DNA from: an uncultured Aquimarina sp.
GTDB taxonomy: Bacteria; Bacteroidota; Bacteroidia; Flavobacteriales; Flavobacteriaceae
Direction of reading: 5' to 3'
DNA length: 64,000 bases
Assembly: GCA_947498455.1 (NCBI GenBank)
Contig: CANMKK010000014.1
Location: 1 to 64,000 of the forward strand
A program made the translations under genes and the position numbers. The notes under the pieces were generated by a model, which saw nothing but the letters and a program-made list of their open reading frames with translations, had not been told where the DNA came from and ran no database searches. Positions 54,621 through 63,697 of this stretch are shown here, one piece after another; within the stretch, counting starts at the first letter, position 1, and every line of letters starts with the position of its first letter.

Positions 54621-56177
54621 ATGAAAAAAAATATAAAATACTTAGCAATTCTGGCATTGGGATTAGTTGCGTGTGAGTCAGAATTTGATAATCCGATTGA
54701 TGAAGCTGGAGTTTATGTCAGTGGAGATGCTGATTTTTCTAAATACGTAGCTTTAGGAAATTCGTTAACAGCAGGTTTTGCAGATAATGCATTATATACA
54801 AGTGGTCAGGAAAATTCATACCCCAATATCTTATCTAAACAGTTTGCCTTTGCTGGAGGAGGAGAGTTTACACAACCATTGATGGCTGATGATATAGGAG
54901 GTTTTAGTAATGATCCTAGTGTATTTGGTCCAAGATTAGTGTTGTCAAATGGAGCTGACGGTCCAGTGCCTGTTCCTTATAGTGGAGGGCAACCATCAAC
55001 AGATTTTACTAATAAACTTACAGGTTTTTTTAATAATATGGGAGTACCTGGGGCTAAAAGTTATCATCTTGTAGCACAGGGGTATGGTAATGTAGCAGGA
55101 GTAGCACAGGGAACGGCTAACCCTTACTTTGTGCGGTTTGCTCAAAGCGATAATACCTCGGTGTTAGCGGATGCGATGGCTCAAGATCCTACTTTTTTTA
55201 CACTTTGGATAGGGAATAATGATATTCTTAGTTATGCTACTTCTGGTGGAGTGGGAGAAGATCATAATGAAACAGGAGAGCAAAACCCTCAGAATTATGG
55301 AAGTCTCGATATTACGAATAATACTACTTTTGCAAGTGTATATAGTCAATTGGTTACAACCTTGACTTCGGGAGGAGCTAAAGGAGTGTTGATTAATTTA
55401 CCACAGATAACATCATCTCCGTTTTTTACAACGGTTCCTAATAATGCTTTAGTTTTAGATGAAACACAAGCAGCAAGTTTAACAGGTTTCTTTCAGGCTT
55501 TTGTAGGGATAGCAACACAGGTTTTGGCATCTCCGCCTAATAATATACCACTAGCACAGGCACAGGCAATTGCTGCTCAATATGCTATCCAATTTAATGC
55601 AGGGCCTAATAGATTCTTGATTAAAGAAACTTCGCCAACCAATCCATTTGGTTTTAGGCAAATGACAGAAAAAGAATTATTGTTACTTACTATAGATAGA
55701 GGAGCGTTGGCTCAGGGATATGGATCTGTAGTTTTGTCTGATGAAGTTTTACAGGTTTTAGGACTGCTTCAAATGGGCGGAACTCCAACACCAGAGCAAG
55801 GAGCATTAGTTATTAATGCTGTAAGTGCTATCGAAGATAAAGATGCTTTAGATTCTGCAGAGGTTGCGGCCATCTCAGCAGCTCGTACTTCTTATAATGC
55901 AGCAATAGAAGGGTTAGCTAATGCAAACGGATTAGGATTTCTAGATGTTGCAACTATTTTGGATCAAGCTGCTAATGGTGGTTTTGCATTTAATGGAGGA
56001 ACTGTAACTTCAGATTTTGTTACTGGTGGAGGTTTCTCTCTTGATGGAGTCCACCCTACGCCAAGAGCTCATGCTATTGTTGTAAATGGTCTTGTTAAAG
56101 TGATTGAAAGTAAGTATAAAGCAAATATACCAACAGTAGGTCCAGCGGACTTTGGAACTATTACTTTTGGAGATTAA
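54621..56177 (+). CDS. SGNH/GDSL-type lipoprotein hydrolase
   Basis: This 518-residue lipoprotein starts MKKNIKYLAILALGLVAC with lipobox Cys at 18. SGNH block I is YVALGNSLTAGF with S48 as nucleophile, block III is TLWIGNNDIL, and block V is DGVHPTPRAH with the catalytic Asp and His. It has a large insertion in the middle. The ATG at 54621 is preferred to a TTG nine bases before. It is probably co-transcribed with the FadL-type gene and may hydrolyse its substrates. Confidence 0.9.
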   Translation: MKKNIKYLAILALGLVACESEFDNPIDEAGVYVSGDADFSKYVALGNSLTAGFADNALYTSGQENSYPNILSKQFAFAGGGEFTQPLMADDIGGFSNDPSVFGPRLVLSNGADGPVPVPYSGGQPSTDFTNKLTGFFNNMGVPGAKSYHLVAQGYGNVAGVAQGTANPYFVRFAQSDNTSVLADAMAQDPTFFTLWIGNNDILSYATSGGVGEDHNETGEQNPQNYGSLDITNNTTFASVYSQLVTTLTSGGAKGVLINLPQITSSPFFTTVPNNALVLDETQAASLTGFFQAFVGIATQVLASPPNNIPLAQAQAIAAQYAIQFNAGPNRFLIKETSPTNPFGFRQMTEKELLLLTIDRGALAQGYGSVVLSDEVLQVLGLLQMGGTPTPEQGALVINAVSAIEDKDALDSAEVAAISAARTSYNAAIEGLANANGLGFLDVATILDQAANGGFAFNGGTVTSDFVTGGGFSLDGVHPTPRAHAIVVNGLVKVIESKYKANIPTVGPADFGTITFGD

Positions 56178-56204
56178 TTAAGATTTTTAGAGAGAATAGA
56201 TAGG

Positions 56205-56237
56205 AACCTGCTATATAATATGGCAGGTTTTTTTTTA
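56205..56237 (+). terminator. Terminator after the SGNH lipoprotein gene
   Basis: AACCTGC pairs with GCAGGTT around an AT-rich centre (TATATAATATG) and is followed by nine T. It is well formed. Confidence 0.88.
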
Positions 56238-56283
56238 TTAATAGGTTTTTAGTAATTTGAAGGTTTATTTAAAACTATTAAAT

Positions 56284-56631
56284 ATGAAGTTTTTATTGAA
56301 AATGATCCTTAGCGCAATAGCGGTATTAATTTTAGCTGAGGTGTTGCCAGGAGTAGGTGTTGATAGCTATGTAAATGCTTTAATTGTAGCAATAATTTTA
56401 GCGATTCTGAATGTTTTTGTAAAACCTTTTTTGGTGATTCTTACGCTCCCAATAACCCTTTTGACATTGGGATTATTTTTGCTTGTGATCAATGCTGCTA
56501 TTATTCTATTGGCGGATTACTTATTGGCTGGTTTTAGTGTGGATGGTTGGCTATGGGCGTTGATCTTTAGTGTTTTATTATCGGTATTTCAATCGGTACT
56601 ACACTCTATTTTAAAGAAAGATAAAAGTTAA
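56284..56631 (+). CDS. Phage-holin-family (DUF360-like) small membrane protein
   Basis: This 115-residue membrane protein has four predicted segments. The sequence LILAEVLPGVGVDSYVNALIVA and PITLLTLGLFLLVINAAIILL is typical of the group annotated as phage holin family IV/Mycobacterium mvaN-like. It is chromosomal here and has no lysis partners, so the holin name is only by family. The start at 56284 (MKFLLKM) is preferred to a TTG 27 bp upstream. Function is unknown. Confidence 0.85.
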   Translation: MKFLLKMILSAIAVLILAEVLPGVGVDSYVNALIVAIILAILNVFVKPFLVILTLPITLLTLGLFLLVINAAIILLADYLLAGFSVDGWLWALIFSVLLSVFQSVLHSILKKDKS

Positions 56632-56654
56632 CTGTTTTTCAGGAAGTTAAAACT

Positions 56655-56684
56655 TTGTTGGGTTGCAAAAAAGTATTACTTTTG
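56655..56684 (+). promoter_or_regulatory. Promoter of tig, with the -7 box inside an inverted repeat
   Basis: TTG at 56655-56657 is 19 nt from TACTTTTG at 56677-56684. The -7 box lies in a perfect inverted repeat, GGGTTGCAAAA / TTTTGCAACCC (56660-56690), separated by 9 nt. Confidence 0.6.
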
Positions 56685-56716
56685 CAACCCGATTTTTAGT
56701 ACAAAAAGTAGAGATA

Positions 56717-58039
56717 ATGAATATTTCAAAAGAGCAATTAGACGAATTAAATGCTGTTGTTACAGTTGATATCGCAAAAGCAGATTATAATGATAAGGTA
56801 GAGAACATTCTTAAGGATTATCGCAAAAATGCTAATATTCCTGGTTTTAGAAAAGGTCACGTACCGATGGGACTTGTAAAAAAACAATACGGTAAGGCTG
56901 TATTAGTAGATGAAGTAAATAAGTTACTGCAAGATGCTTTAAACAAATATCTAACGGAAGAAAAGTTAGATGTTCTCGGTAACCCATTGCCAAAAGAGAA
57001 GGAGAGTTTTGATTGGGATGCCGAAGATTACTCTTTTGAGTTTGAATTAGGTTTAGCACCTAAATTTGAAGTAAAGCTAAATGGTAAAAAGGCAATTACA
57101 CATTACTCTATCGTGGCTACTGATGAGATGATAGAAAATCAGATCAAAACTATCCAAAAGCAGTATGGAAAATTAATTGCTAAAGAAGTAGCAGAAAAAG
57201 ATGATACTATTACTGGTTCTTTCGTAAATGAAGAAAAAGAAATAGATAATCAGACTACAATTTCTTTAGATAAAATTAAAGGTAAGAAGAACTTAGAGAA
57301 GTTTGTTGGGGCTAAAGTAGGCGATGTACTTACTCTAAATACTAAAGGATTATTTGCTGATGATCATGATTTAATGAATGCTTTAAAAGTAAGCCATGAT
57401 GATGCTCATGGATTAGATATAGAAGTAACTTTTACGATTTCAGAAATCAACACACAAGAATTGGCTGATCTTGACCAGGAATTGTTTGATAAGTTGTATG
57501 GAAAAGATAACGTGAAATCAGTAACTGAGCTTACTGAAAAAATCAAGCAAGATGCAGAACGCCAATTTGTTCAGCAATCAGATCAACAATTGCTTAATGA
57601 TGTTACCGAAAGTGTTCTTGAGAATACTAAGTTCGATTTGCCTACGGAATTTTTGAAAAAGTGGATTCAAGCAACTGGAGAGCAACCTTTAACTGAAGAT
57701 GAGGCAAGTGATGAATACGAAAAAAGTGAAAAAGGATTACGTTTTCAGTTGATAGAAGGCAAGATAATTAATGATAACAATCTTCAGGTGACTTTTGATG
57801 AGTTAAAAGATTTTGCTAAAGATTTGATTAAAGGTCAGATGGCTCAATTTGGTCAAATGTCTCCAGAGGATAAAGAATTAGACGATATTGCTGCAAGGAT
57901 ATTATCTAATCAGGATGAGGTGAAGAGAATTTCTGAACAATTGATGAGTCAGAAATTGTTAAGTTATTACAAAGAGAATGTGAAATTGACTACTAAAGAA
58001 GTAAGTTTTGATGATTTTGTAAAAGAAGTTTACAAATAA
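56717..58039 (+). CDS. tig: Trigger factor
   Basis: Trigger factor is the ribosome-bound chaperone that meets new polypeptides. The 440-residue protein has the ribosome-binding tail domain (1-115), where the signature is NANIPGFRKGHVPMGLVKKQYG. A PPIase-like domain (about 150-240) is reduced, and a long helical C-terminal domain follows. The start MNISKEQLDELNAVV at 56717 is chosen over an in-frame CDS start 54 bp upstream, because that would place the promoter inside the gene. It precedes clpP and clpX, the classical order. Confidence 0.95.
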   Translation: MNISKEQLDELNAVVTVDIAKADYNDKVENILKDYRKNANIPGFRKGHVPMGLVKKQYGKAVLVDEVNKLLQDALNKYLTEEKLDVLGNPLPKEKESFDWDAEDYSFEFELGLAPKFEVKLNGKKAITHYSIVATDEMIENQIKTIQKQYGKLIAKEVAEKDDTITGSFVNEEKEIDNQTTISLDKIKGKKNLEKFVGAKVGDVLTLNTKGLFADDHDLMNALKVSHDDAHGLDIEVTFTISEINTQELADLDQELFDKLYGKDNVKSVTELTEKIKQDAERQFVQQSDQQLLNDVTESVLENTKFDLPTEFLKKWIQATGEQPLTEDEASDEYEKSEKGLRFQLIEGKIINDNNLQVTFDELKDFAKDLIKGQMAQFGQMSPEDKELDDIAARILSNQDEVKRISEQLMSQKLLSYYKENVKLTTKEVSFDDFVKEVYK

Positions 58040-58078
58040 TCAAGATGTAGTTATAAGGAATTTATACTTATATTTAGG

Positions 58079-58111
58079 GCGTTAAACTAATCTTGGTTTA
58101 ACGCTTTTTTT
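58079..58111 (+). terminator. Terminator after tig
   Basis: GCGTTAAAC pairs with GTTTAACGC around TAATCTTG and is followed by seven T. clpP starts 30 bp later, so some clpP transcription may depend on read-through or its own start. Confidence 0.88.
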
Positions 58112-58140
58112 ATAAAAATTAAAATTCAGAAAAAGAACAT

Positions 58141-58815
58141 ATGGATTACGGAAAAGAATTCGAAAAATACGCTACGCAACACCACGGAATCAATAGTAAT
58201 TATTACAATCAGATTGTTAGTAGCATGTATCCGGTAGGGATGACTCCGAACATTATTGAAGAACGTCAAATGAATGTGGCTATTTTTGATGTATTTTCTC
58301 GTTTAATGATGGATCGTATCATCTTTTTGGGTACAGGAATCAATGATCAGATAGCTAATATTATACAGGCTCAGTTGTTGTTTTTGGAGAGTGTGGATTC
58401 ATCAAAAGATATACAAATATATATCAACTCTCCTGGAGGGAGTGTTTATGCAGGTCTTGGGATTTATGATACGATGCAATTTATAAAGCCAGATGTAGCA
58501 ACCATATGTACTGGAATGGCAGCATCTATGGGTGCGGTTTTATTATGTGCAGGTGAGAGTGGAAAACGCTCTGGTTTACCACATAGTAGGGTTATGATTC
58601 ACCAGCCACTTGGAGGTGCTCAAGGACAAGCAAGTGATATTGAAATTACAGCAAGAGAAATTTTAATATTAAAAGAAGAATTATATAAAATCATTGCGAA
58701 ACATTCTGGCCAATCATATGATAAAGTATATGAGGATAGTGATAGAGATTACTGGATGAAAGCGGATAAAGCTTTAGAGTATGGAATGATAGACGAAATT
58801 TTGACAAGAGAATAA
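58141..58815 (+). CDS. clpP: ATP-dependent Clp protease proteolytic subunit
   Basis: ClpP is the barrel-shaped serine protease that degrades proteins fed by ClpX. The 224-residue protein has the catalytic triad S129 (CTGMAASMGAVLL), H154 (SRVMIHQPLGG) and D203 (DSDRDYWM). INSPGGSVYAGLGIYD is also conserved. The N-terminal 35 residues are longer than in E. coli but usual in Bacteroidota. It is flanked by tig and clpX. Confidence 0.97.
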   Translation: MDYGKEFEKYATQHHGINSNYYNQIVSSMYPVGMTPNIIEERQMNVAIFDVFSRLMMDRIIFLGTGINDQIANIIQAQLLFLESVDSSKDIQIYINSPGGSVYAGLGIYDTMQFIKPDVATICTGMAASMGAVLLCAGESGKRSGLPHSRVMIHQPLGGAQGQASDIEITAREILILKEELYKIIAKHSGQSYDKVYEDSDRDYWMKADKALEYGMIDEILTRE

Positions 58816-58851
58816 TTTCAATTGTAGAAATAAATTATTCAATTTTTTAAA

Positions 58852-58870
58852 AAGAAGCTAAGGGCTTCTT
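58852..58870. other. Hairpin in the clpP-clpX gap
   Basis: AAGAAGC pairs with GCTTCTT around TAAGG. No T-run follows on the plus strand; T-rich sequence precedes it. It may be an RNA-processing or weak attenuation site between clpP and clpX. Confidence 0.35.
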
Positions 58871-58940
58871 AAAATAGTATTGTTTGTTAGATGTTAGGTA
58901 ATATAACGACTGATAAACAAGAATTTATGATTAGATAATT

Positions 58941-60173
58941 ATGCCGAAAGAAGATTTAGAATGTTCGTTTTGTGGTAGAAAGAAGCCCGAAACTAATTTA
59001 TTGATTGCAGGTTTAGATGCACATATATGTGATCGATGTATAGTGCAAGCCCATGGAATTGTTGTAGAAGAAGCTCGTGATGAGGAAACAGGTGAATTAA
59101 GTAATGAATTAATGCTTCGTAAGCCAATGGCAATTAAGACGTTTCTTGATCAATATGTTATTGGGCAGGAGTTTACTAAGAAAGTAATGTCTGTTGCAGT
59201 TTACAATCATTATAAGCGTTTATTACAACCTCATACCGATGACGATATAGAGATACAGAAGAGTAATATCATCATGGTAGGACAAACGGGTACAGGAAAA
59301 ACTTTAATTGCTAAAACCATAGCAAAAATGTTAAATGTACCTTTAGCTATTGTCGATGCTACAGTGCTTACTGAAGCTGGATATGTGGGAGAAGATGTAG
59401 AAAGTATCCTTACTCGATTATTGCAGGCTGCTGATTATAATTTAGAGAAAGCACAGAGGGGTATCGTTTTTATCGATGAGATAGATAAAATAGCACGTAA
59501 GAGTGATAATCCAAGTATTACGAGAGATGTGTCTGGTGAGGGAGTGCAGCAAGCTTTGTTAAAACTCTTAGAAGGTACTGTTGTGAACGTTCCGCCAAAA
59601 GGTGGGAGAAAGCACCCAGATCAAAAATTTATCGAGGTCAATACAGAGAACATCCTTTTTATAGCAGGAGGAGCTTTTGATGGTATTGAGAATGCAATAC
59701 AGAAGCGATTAAATATGCAGGCAATGGGATTCAGTGCTTCTAAGAATGAAGATGCTATAGAGAAAGATAACTTGTTGCAGTATATCATACCAAAAGACTT
59801 AAAAGATTTTGGACTTATTCCTGAGATTATAGGGCGTCTTCCTGTTTTGTCTCATATGAATCCTTTGGATACAGAAACATTAAGAGCTATATTAACAGAG
59901 CCCAAAAATGCTATAATTAAGCAGTATGAAAAACTTTTTGAGATGGATAACATTCGTTTTTCAGTAACAGAAGGAGCTTTAGATTATATAGTAGAAAAAG
60001 CAGTGGAGTATAAATTAGGAGCAAGAGGGTTGCGTTCTTTGTGTGAGGCGATCTTGACAGATGCAATGTATGAGCTTCCAGAAAGCGAAGAAACAGAGTT
60101 TAGAGTAAGCAAAGATTATGCAGAAAAAAAACTTAATAAGTCTACTATTAAAAAATTAAAAGCGGTTTCATAG
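58941..60173 (+). CDS. clpX: ATP-dependent Clp protease ATP-binding subunit ClpX
   Basis: ClpX unfolds substrates and feeds them to ClpP. The 410-residue protein has a zinc-binding domain with C8, C11, C30 and C33. Walker A is GQTGTGKT (114-121) and Walker B is FIDEIDK (about 177-183). The pore loop GYVGEDV, the [10 protein letters not shown] loop and [10 protein letters not shown] (sensor 2) follow. It starts 125 bp after clpP. A strong terminator follows the stop. Confidence 0.97.
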   Translation: MPKEDLECSFCGRKKPETNLLIAGLDAHICDRCIVQAHGIVVEEARDEETGELSNELMLRKPMAIKTFLDQYVIGQEFTKKVMSVAVYNHYKRLLQPHTDDDIEIQKSNIIMVGQTGTGKTLIAKTIAKMLNVPLAIVDATVLTEAGYVGEDVESILTRLLQAADYNLEKAQRGIVFIDEIDKIARKSDNPSITRDVSGEGVQQALLKLLEGTVVNVPPKGGRKHPDQKFIEVNTENILFIAGGAFDGIENAIQKRLNMQAMGFSASKNEDAIEKDNLLQYIIPKDLKDFGLIPEIIGRLPVLSHMNPLDTETLRAILTEPKNAIIKQYEKLFEMDNIRFSVTEGALDYIVEKAVEYKLGARGLRSLCEAILTDAMYELPESEETEFRVSKDYAEKKLNKSTIKKLKAVS

Positions 60174-60222
60174 AGAGAGTTTTGGTATGCTATCTAAGTA
60201 AGAAATCAAAAATATTTTAATC

Positions 60223-60258
60223 AAAAAACTCCATATTAAGTAATATGGAGTTTTTTTT
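60223..60258 (+). terminator. Strong terminator after clpX
   Basis: A perfect 16-bp inverted repeat, AAAAAACTCCATATTA / TAATATGGAGTTTTTT with a two-base centre, is followed by further T. It can act on both strands. Confidence 0.9.
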
Positions 60259-60345
60259 ATGTGTACAATACACATTTACTAATTATATGTTTAATATTGA
60301 GAAGAAAGTAATCAGCCCTTTTGAGAAATCTAAGTTAATAATAGA

Positions 60346-60690
60346 TTAATCTTCTTCAGAGTATAGTACTTGATCTCTTTTGTTAGAAATAATATCTTCT
60401 GTATTCTTAATAACGATATCTGCACTATCTTTAAGATCTATGTCAAAATTATATTGAGATATCAGGGCTTCGTAATATGTTATTTTAGAAATTTCTCCAT
60501 AACATACTTTATCATTTTTTATTTGTGAAATGCTTTTAGTGTTTGAAGATGGTTTCACAATATTATTTGTAGTATCATCAGAAACATTCTTTTCAGTTTC
60601 AGTAGTTGCGATTGCAATTTCTGTTGATTCTTGAGCTGTTATTGCAAAAGAGAACAGGGTAAAACTAAGACAGATTAATAGGCTTTTCAT
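60346..60690 (-). CDS. Small secreted protein of unknown function
   Basis: This 114-residue protein has a signal peptide (about 1-19, ending ITAQ). The mature part is acidic and Thr/Asn-rich at first (TETEKNVSDDTTNN), then has a single Cys in DKVCYGEISKITYYE. It ends with LYSEED. I recognise no family. A GGTAAAACC motif lies 161 bp upstream of its start, as before two genes of the three-paralog locus. It is convergent with clpX. Confidence 0.6.
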   Translation of the reverse strand: MKSLLICLSFTLFSFAITAQESTEIAIATTETEKNVSDDTTNNIVKPSSNTKSISQIKNDKVCYGEISKITYYEALISQYNFDIDLKDSADIVIKNTEDIISNKRDQVLYSEED

Positions 60691-60927
60691 ATATTGGGGC
60701 TTTGTATAAAATTATAACTCTCTGGTAACAAATTTAATACGAAATTGCCCTCGCTAAAAAGGATTTTTAAATTTTTAGATCAAAAGTTTTTTTTGATCGA
60801 TGAAATACTCACTTTTTACCTAAAAAAGATGTTTCTTATATTGTTTTAATGAGGTAAAACCATAATATTGACCATATTAAGAAACATATTTTAGTTAAAA
60901 AAAGCGAATAAAAGCTTTCTTGTATGG

Positions 60928-62460
60928 TTATAGCGTAAAAGAATTTGTTTCGTTTAATTCTAAAAGTTCTTCTAAATATTTGCGCGTATTTGATAATCTT
61001 GGGATTTTGTGTTGCCCACCTAGTTTATCATTCTTTTTTAACCAGTCATAGAATAAATTTTTTCGGGCCACATTGATTTGAAGTATGTTTAATGTGGTGT
61101 TTTTGTTTCTTTTAGCCTCGTAATCACTATTGATATCTTGAAGATTTTGATCTAAAATCTTTTTAAACTCAGAAAGATCCTTTGGGTGTTTTTTAAATTC
61201 AATCATCCATTCATGAGCACCTTTTTCCTTATCCTTCATAAAAATTGGAGCTGCAGTATAATCTACAATTTCGCAACTGGTTTGTTTTGTGGTCTTGCGA
61301 AGTGCTTCTTCTGCATTTTCAATGATAAGTTCTTCTCCGAATACATTGATATGATGTTTGGTTCTTCCAGAGACTTTGATTCTATATGGGCTAATAGAGG
61401 TAAATCGAACTGTATCTCCTATTTTATATCTCCATAATCCGGCATTTGTAGTGATGATAACTGCATAATTTTTACCGATTTCAACCTCACTTAATGGAAT
61501 AACTTTTTGATTTTTTGTCCCATAAGTACTCATTGGAATAAATTCATAGAATATACCGTAATCTAACATGAGTAGTAATTCAGAGGACTTATTATGATCC
61601 TGAATAGCAAAAAAGCCTTCGGAGGCATTATAAATTTCGTAATACCTAAATGAATTAGAAGGGAGTATTTTTTTATACTGATCTATATAGGGCTCAAAAC
61701 TAACACCGCCATGAAAATATACCTCTAGATTATTCCAGATTTCAAAGAGGTGCTCGCGCCCTGTTGTAGTTAGAGTTTGATTTAACAATACAAGCATCCA
61801 AGAGGGAACTCCTGCTAAACTGGTTACTTTCTCCTTAATAGTTTCATTAATAATTGCAGTCATTTTTGTTTCCCAGTCACTCATTAGAGAGACTTCGTTG
61901 CTTGGGGTAGAGCTGTATTCTGCCCAAAAAGGCATATTGTCTATAATAATAGCGGATAAATCTCCGAATGAAGTGCCGTTCTCTTTGTATAATTCTTTGC
62001 TTCCGCCTAAACGTAAACTCTTTCCGGTAAATAATTTTGAGTTTTCATTATTGTTGAGATACATACATAGTAAATCTTTTCCTGCAGCATAATGACAATC
62101 TTCTAAAGATTCCTGACTTACTGGAATAAACTTGCTTTTTGCATTTGTAGTACCACTGGATTTAGCGAACCATTTAATTGGTGTAGGCCAATATATATTG
62201 TGTTCACCTAAGCGACTTCTCTCGATCATTGGTTCATAATCTTCGTATGATCTAATTGGAACACGTTCTTTAAATACCTCGTAATTATTAATTGAGGAGA
62301 AGTCATGTGTTTTACCAAACTCAGTGTTCTTGGCAGTTTCTAATAGAACGTGTAGTAATTCTAACTGTACTTCATTAGGGTATCTAAGAAAAAGCTCCAT
62401 CTGATGAATACGCTTTTTTAAGAACCAACTGGCAATTGAATTAACTAAAGGAATTGGCAT
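60928..62460 (-). CDS. GH3-family acyl-adenylate-forming protein
   Basis: This 510-residue protein belongs to the GH3 group of the ANL adenylating superfamily, best known from plant hormone-amido synthetases. Its ATP-binding motif is WFAKSSGTTNAKSKFIPVS (about 104-122), with YNASEGFFAIQD in the middle and a GLWRYKIGDTVRF motif, followed by SGRTKHHINVFGEELI (about 359-374). Bacterial GH3 proteins occur widely in Bacteroidota, with substrates unknown. It is divergent from the DUF2797 gene (130-bp gap). Confidence 0.9.
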   Translation of the reverse strand: MPIPLVNSIASWFLKKRIHQMELFLRYPNEVQLELLHVLLETAKNTEFGKTHDFSSINNYEVFKERVPIRSYEDYEPMIERSRLGEHNIYWPTPIKWFAKSSGTTNAKSKFIPVSQESLEDCHYAAGKDLLCMYLNNNENSKLFTGKSLRLGGSKELYKENGTSFGDLSAIIIDNMPFWAEYSSTPSNEVSLMSDWETKMTAIINETIKEKVTSLAGVPSWMLVLLNQTLTTTGREHLFEIWNNLEVYFHGGVSFEPYIDQYKKILPSNSFRYYEIYNASEGFFAIQDHNKSSELLLMLDYGIFYEFIPMSTYGTKNQKVIPLSEVEIGKNYAVIITTNAGLWRYKIGDTVRFTSISPYRIKVSGRTKHHINVFGEELIIENAEEALRKTTKQTSCEIVDYTAAPIFMKDKEKGAHEWMIEFKKHPKDLSEFKKILDQNLQDINSDYEAKRNKNTTLNILQINVARKNLFYDWLKKNDKLGGQHKIPRLSNTRKYLEELLELNETNSFTL

Positions 62461-62590
62461 TTTTTGATGTATCTTTAGGCGATAATTAGCATTAATTTGA
62501 TTGTGTGGTTAACTTTTCAAGTGGAAACTAAAATAATAAAAATAATTACATTCTTTTTAAAGATTTAACTTATTATAACTAAACTTTTTT

Positions 62591-63385
62591 ATGCAATATC
62601 AAGGAGTACTTACTAAAATGGAGACAGAAATCGGAACCCCTATTCAATACTATTTAGTATTTGAATCCGATTTCATAAATGTGAACCAGTTATTAAATAA
62701 GACGGTAAATATACAATTTGTTGGGTATCAATGTTTGGCTTGTGGAGAAAATAAAAAGATATATAGACAAGGGTACTGTTATGACGATTTTTATAATCAA
62801 CCACAAGTAGGAGATTGGATAATGCGTCCAGAACTTAGCACCGCTCACCTAGGAGTAGAAGATAGAGATCTAGAATATGAAAAGAAAGTGCAGCTCCAAC
62901 CACATATTGTATACCTTGCTAATTCCAGTAATGTAAAAGTTGGGGTTACCAGAAAATCTCAGGTACCAACAAGATGGATCGATCAGGGCGCACATAAGGC
63001 TATCGAAATAGTAGAAACACCAAATAGATATTTAGCAGGAATTACAGAGGTGGCTTTAAAAAATCATGTTGCTGATAAAACAAATTGGCGTAAAATGCTA
63101 AAAAATGAAGTAGAAGATGGTGATTTAACTGAGTATAGGGAGCGAATTAAAGACTTTATTCCGGATGAAGTAAAAGATTACTATATCGCATCTAATAAGG
63201 AAACAACTATAGATTTTCCTGTAATAGAATACCCCACAAAGTTAAAGAGCCTTAATCTGGAAAAAACACCTGAGTATTCTGGAGTTTTGAAAGGGATTAA
63301 AGGACAATATTTAATTTTTGAGGATGATACTGTTTTTAATGTGCGTAATAATGAAGGTTATGTAGTGCAGCTGACAATTTTGTAA
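62591..63385 (+). CDS. DUF2797 family protein
   Basis: This 264-residue protein has a Cys-rich N-terminal segment, YQCLACGENKKIYRQGYC, which looks metal binding. The middle contains HIVYLANSSNVKVGVTRKSQVPTRWIDQGA, a pattern similar to nuclease-like GIY-YIG folds (Y-x-A-N/K-I/V-G-x-T-x). The family is named DUF2797 and its role is not established. It starts 130 bp from the divergent GH3 gene. A pairing of the two genes seems usual in related genomes, but this is from memory. Confidence 0.85.
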   Translation: MQYQGVLTKMETEIGTPIQYYLVFESDFINVNQLLNKTVNIQFVGYQCLACGENKKIYRQGYCYDDFYNQPQVGDWIMRPELSTAHLGVEDRDLEYEKKVQLQPHIVYLANSSNVKVGVTRKSQVPTRWIDQGAHKAIEIVETPNRYLAGITEVALKNHVADKTNWRKMLKNEVEDGDLTEYRERIKDFIPDEVKDYYIASNKETTIDFPVIEYPTKLKSLNLEKTPEYSGVLKGIKGQYLIFEDDTVFNVRNNEGYVVQLTIL

Positions 63386-63402
63386 TTTTCTTCTTTTTTT
63401 TG

Positions 63403-63491
63403 TTATACGATTTATGGATAAGAAATTCGTCGTTTAAGGAGTTTGAATTCTTTTGCACTATATGCAAAAGTTTTGTGCGTAAATCGTATTA
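63403..63491. repeat. ATACGATTTAYG inverted-end repeat, short form (copy c)
   Basis: It starts TTATACGATTTATGGATAAG and ends TTGTGCGTAAATCGTATTAC, so ATACGATTTATG at the left is the inverted copy of CGTAAATCGTAT at the right. Read on the minus strand, its flanks match both ends of 30092-30256. TTTTGCACTATATGCAAAA inside forms a small palindrome. Confidence 0.65.
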
Positions 63492-63537
63492 CAACAATCT
63501 AGGTATAATATCAAGTTTTGAACTTCTGTTATAAAAC

Positions 63538-63570
63538 GAAAAGAGACAGTATTGATACCGTCTCTTTTCT
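63538..63570. terminator. Hairpin terminator between convergent genes
   Basis: GAAAAGAGAC pairs with GTCTCTTTTC around ATTGATAC and neighbours. It could stop transcription from both sides: the DUF2797 gene and the partial gene at 63698. Confidence 0.75.
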
Positions 63571-63697
63571 TAAAGTAGATAATCTAGTCGTAATGTAAGC
63601 AAATATTAATCGTACTATGTTTTATTTCTTTTGTGGAGAATTAAACATTGTGTATATATATTAAAGTTTACATATAGGAGAAAGAATGATTCTCCGG

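Larger units (their letters stand above)
63386..63697. other. Repeat and terminator containing gap without a gene
   Basis: The gap holds the short inverted-end repeat (63403-63491) and the hairpin at 63538-63570. The last 125 bp are AT-rich and show nothing more. Confidence 0.6.

Noticed and set aside
60182-60200. TTGGTATGCTATC after clpX as a sigma-54-like site
   Set aside because: Only the -24 half is present, the -12 TTG is missing, and a terminator follows.
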